Positions 62,707-64,000 of a DNA stretch of 64,000 nucleotides are shown here, piece by piece; the stretch's first letter is position 1; the number at the start of each line of letters is the position of its first letter. Source of the DNA: Cardiocondyla obscurior. Taxonomy: Eukaryota; Arthropoda; Insecta; Hymenoptera; Formicidae. The stretch is taken from NCBI RefSeq assembly GCF_019399895.1, contig NC_091884.1, positions 684,501 to 748,500 of the forward strand, in the 5' to 3' direction. The translations under genes and the position numbers were made by a program. The notes under the pieces were generated by a model, which saw only the letters and a program-made list of their open reading frames with translations, was not told the DNA's origin and searched no databases.

Positions 62707-64000
62707 AAGGTAAAATGGCTCCTTTATTAGTATCTAGTACGAATCACGGTACATTATCTTTTTTTTTTCTTTTTTTTTTGTTTAAAATCAGTTTTGACAT
62801 CATCACGTGCAAGAAATTGCATTTTTAAGCTGCTTACAATTGAGGTAATCCATGATATAAGGCCCACGTCACTTTCCACTTCGTACTATCGCATACACTA
62901 TTACCTAGTGATACTCTCGATACTTCTTCTCTCCTTCGTCACCCTAAAGTACTTAGAATTAATACATTTTGCAAGCCTGCGCAAACTTAAGGTCGAACAT
63001 CAAATGTCTCCGGCATGTTCGCTGCAATCACTTCACTTGCTTTATCCATCATCCTTTCAACTTATCGTCAACTATGCTGTATGCTATGACTACGCTTCGA
63101 CATATATGTATCACGATACGGATTAGTATGCCTAACACACACGACATTTCGCTTTACACTAAGTACTTAAACGTTACACGTTCAACCCAGTCTATAACAA
63201 ACGTTAAAACCATGGTAATGTAAAGATCAGATGATGAGACTCCCAAAAAAAAAGAAAAAAAAGAATTATAACGATGGTAGAGGAATATAACGGATTAATA
63301 AGACGTTGAGAAGAAGATTGCAAATTAGCTGTCAAATTAATCGAGTAATGATCCTATTAAAAGCTCGGAAAATGGAACATTAAAGGGCCGGTTGTTTCAG
63401 CTTCTCGATAAACAGATCTATCGGGTGAATCCGTGTCTCTCGATTCGTTTAGATGGAAAAATATTGATAGACGTATGATCGCGCGATAAATAAATTTACG
63501 AAAAAGTTGAAACAGCTTGCCCTAAAAAATGTAGAAAAAAAAAAAAAAATAGGTACTGGCGTTCCTGGGTCAATAGTTGTTCACGATTTCCTTAATGATG
63601 TCCCGCGAGTTCAGCAGCCGCTGCTACGACCGTCTTTATCAAACTCGAATCATTTAATTTGCAGACAGTCGAACAATCGTATTATTCAATGTAGCGGCTA
63701 ACGCGATAAAGTATTTCTTTTTTTCTTTTTTTTTTTTTTTTTTAACTCTCACGGGACCATCCACGTGCGGAACCGATTGATTGAAAAATGCAACTTTCAA
63801 TAAATCGATTTTTCCGAATCAAATTACTCCGCAAAATCTGAAGATACGGCTGCGTTTAATTTCCAGCCAGACCCGTCGCGGTTTATTGGATTAGAGAAGA
63901 GTTAGGCAAACTTTTATCTATTCGCGTTCGCAGGGTACAATATATGTATGCACCTATAACTGCGGAGCGCAAAAATGTATGGGGAGGGAAAAAAAATAAA
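62707..64000. other. Right flank, no gene seen
   Basis: About 1.3 kb with long T runs (62760-62780, 63718-63743) and mixed composition. Short frames on both strands lack splice partners or homology. It could be intron or promoter sequence of a gene beyond the window. Confidence 0.35.

Noticed and set aside
62794..63223. Plus-strand frames of 110 and 84 codons
   Set aside because: They overlap in different frames, have no homology and no splice context.

Overview
The window is nuclear DNA of an insect. Coding exons are short, most introns are under 600 bp, AT-rich and spliced at GT-AG sites, and every recognisable protein is animal. A tandem block of fatty acyl-CoA reductase (FAR) genes of the kind expanded in social Hymenoptera suggests a hymenopteran, perhaps an ant. 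That placement is inference; the sequence alone does not fix the species.

Layout: (1) 1304-3191 (+) is a seven-exon WW-domain oxidoreductase (WWOX), convergent with an unrecognised secreted, LRR-like protein at 3542-4800 (-). (2) 7541-13595 (-) is an eight-exon nuclear IkB-like protein (IkB-zeta/Bcl-3 type) with C-terminal ankyrin repeats and a probable upstream non-coding exon ending at 15800. It lies next to a CpG-rich, promoter-like block at 16.4-17.26 kb. (3) 17.3-25.3 kb has no protein gene that I can support. It holds a 131-bp minisatellite (18.35-19.08 kb), a run of well-formed exons of a likely non-coding plus-strand transcript in which an exon-intron-exon unit is duplicated (19.1-20.16 kb), and a CpG-rich 245-bp satellite (23.68-24.65 kb). 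(4) 25.3-59.3 kb is the FAR cluster: seven genes on the minus strand (called A to G here). A complete plus-strand DNAI7/CASC1 axonemal dynein gene (29721-34320) sits between FAR-A and FAR-B. (5) 59.3-64 kb holds the end of the FAR spacer array, a displaced spacer copy and one possible terminal exon.

FAR enzymes reduce fatty acyl-CoA to fatty alcohols, precursors of waxes, ether lipids and, in many insects, pheromones. FAR-B, C and D are diverged paralogues with the same exon plan. FAR-E, F and G are a recent triplication with a 5.4-kb repeat period. Units F and G carry the same truncated piece of a FAR-D-like gene at their 3' end, a fossil of the recombination that built the array. FAR-G has two one-base losses in homopolymers of exon 1 and would stop early unless these are assembly errors. 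Three introns, two in FAR-A and one in DNAI7, appear to use GC-AG splice sites; reading-frame continuity supports all three.

All gene models were built by hand from splice signals, phase and homology. Exon coordinates are in the evidence fields.
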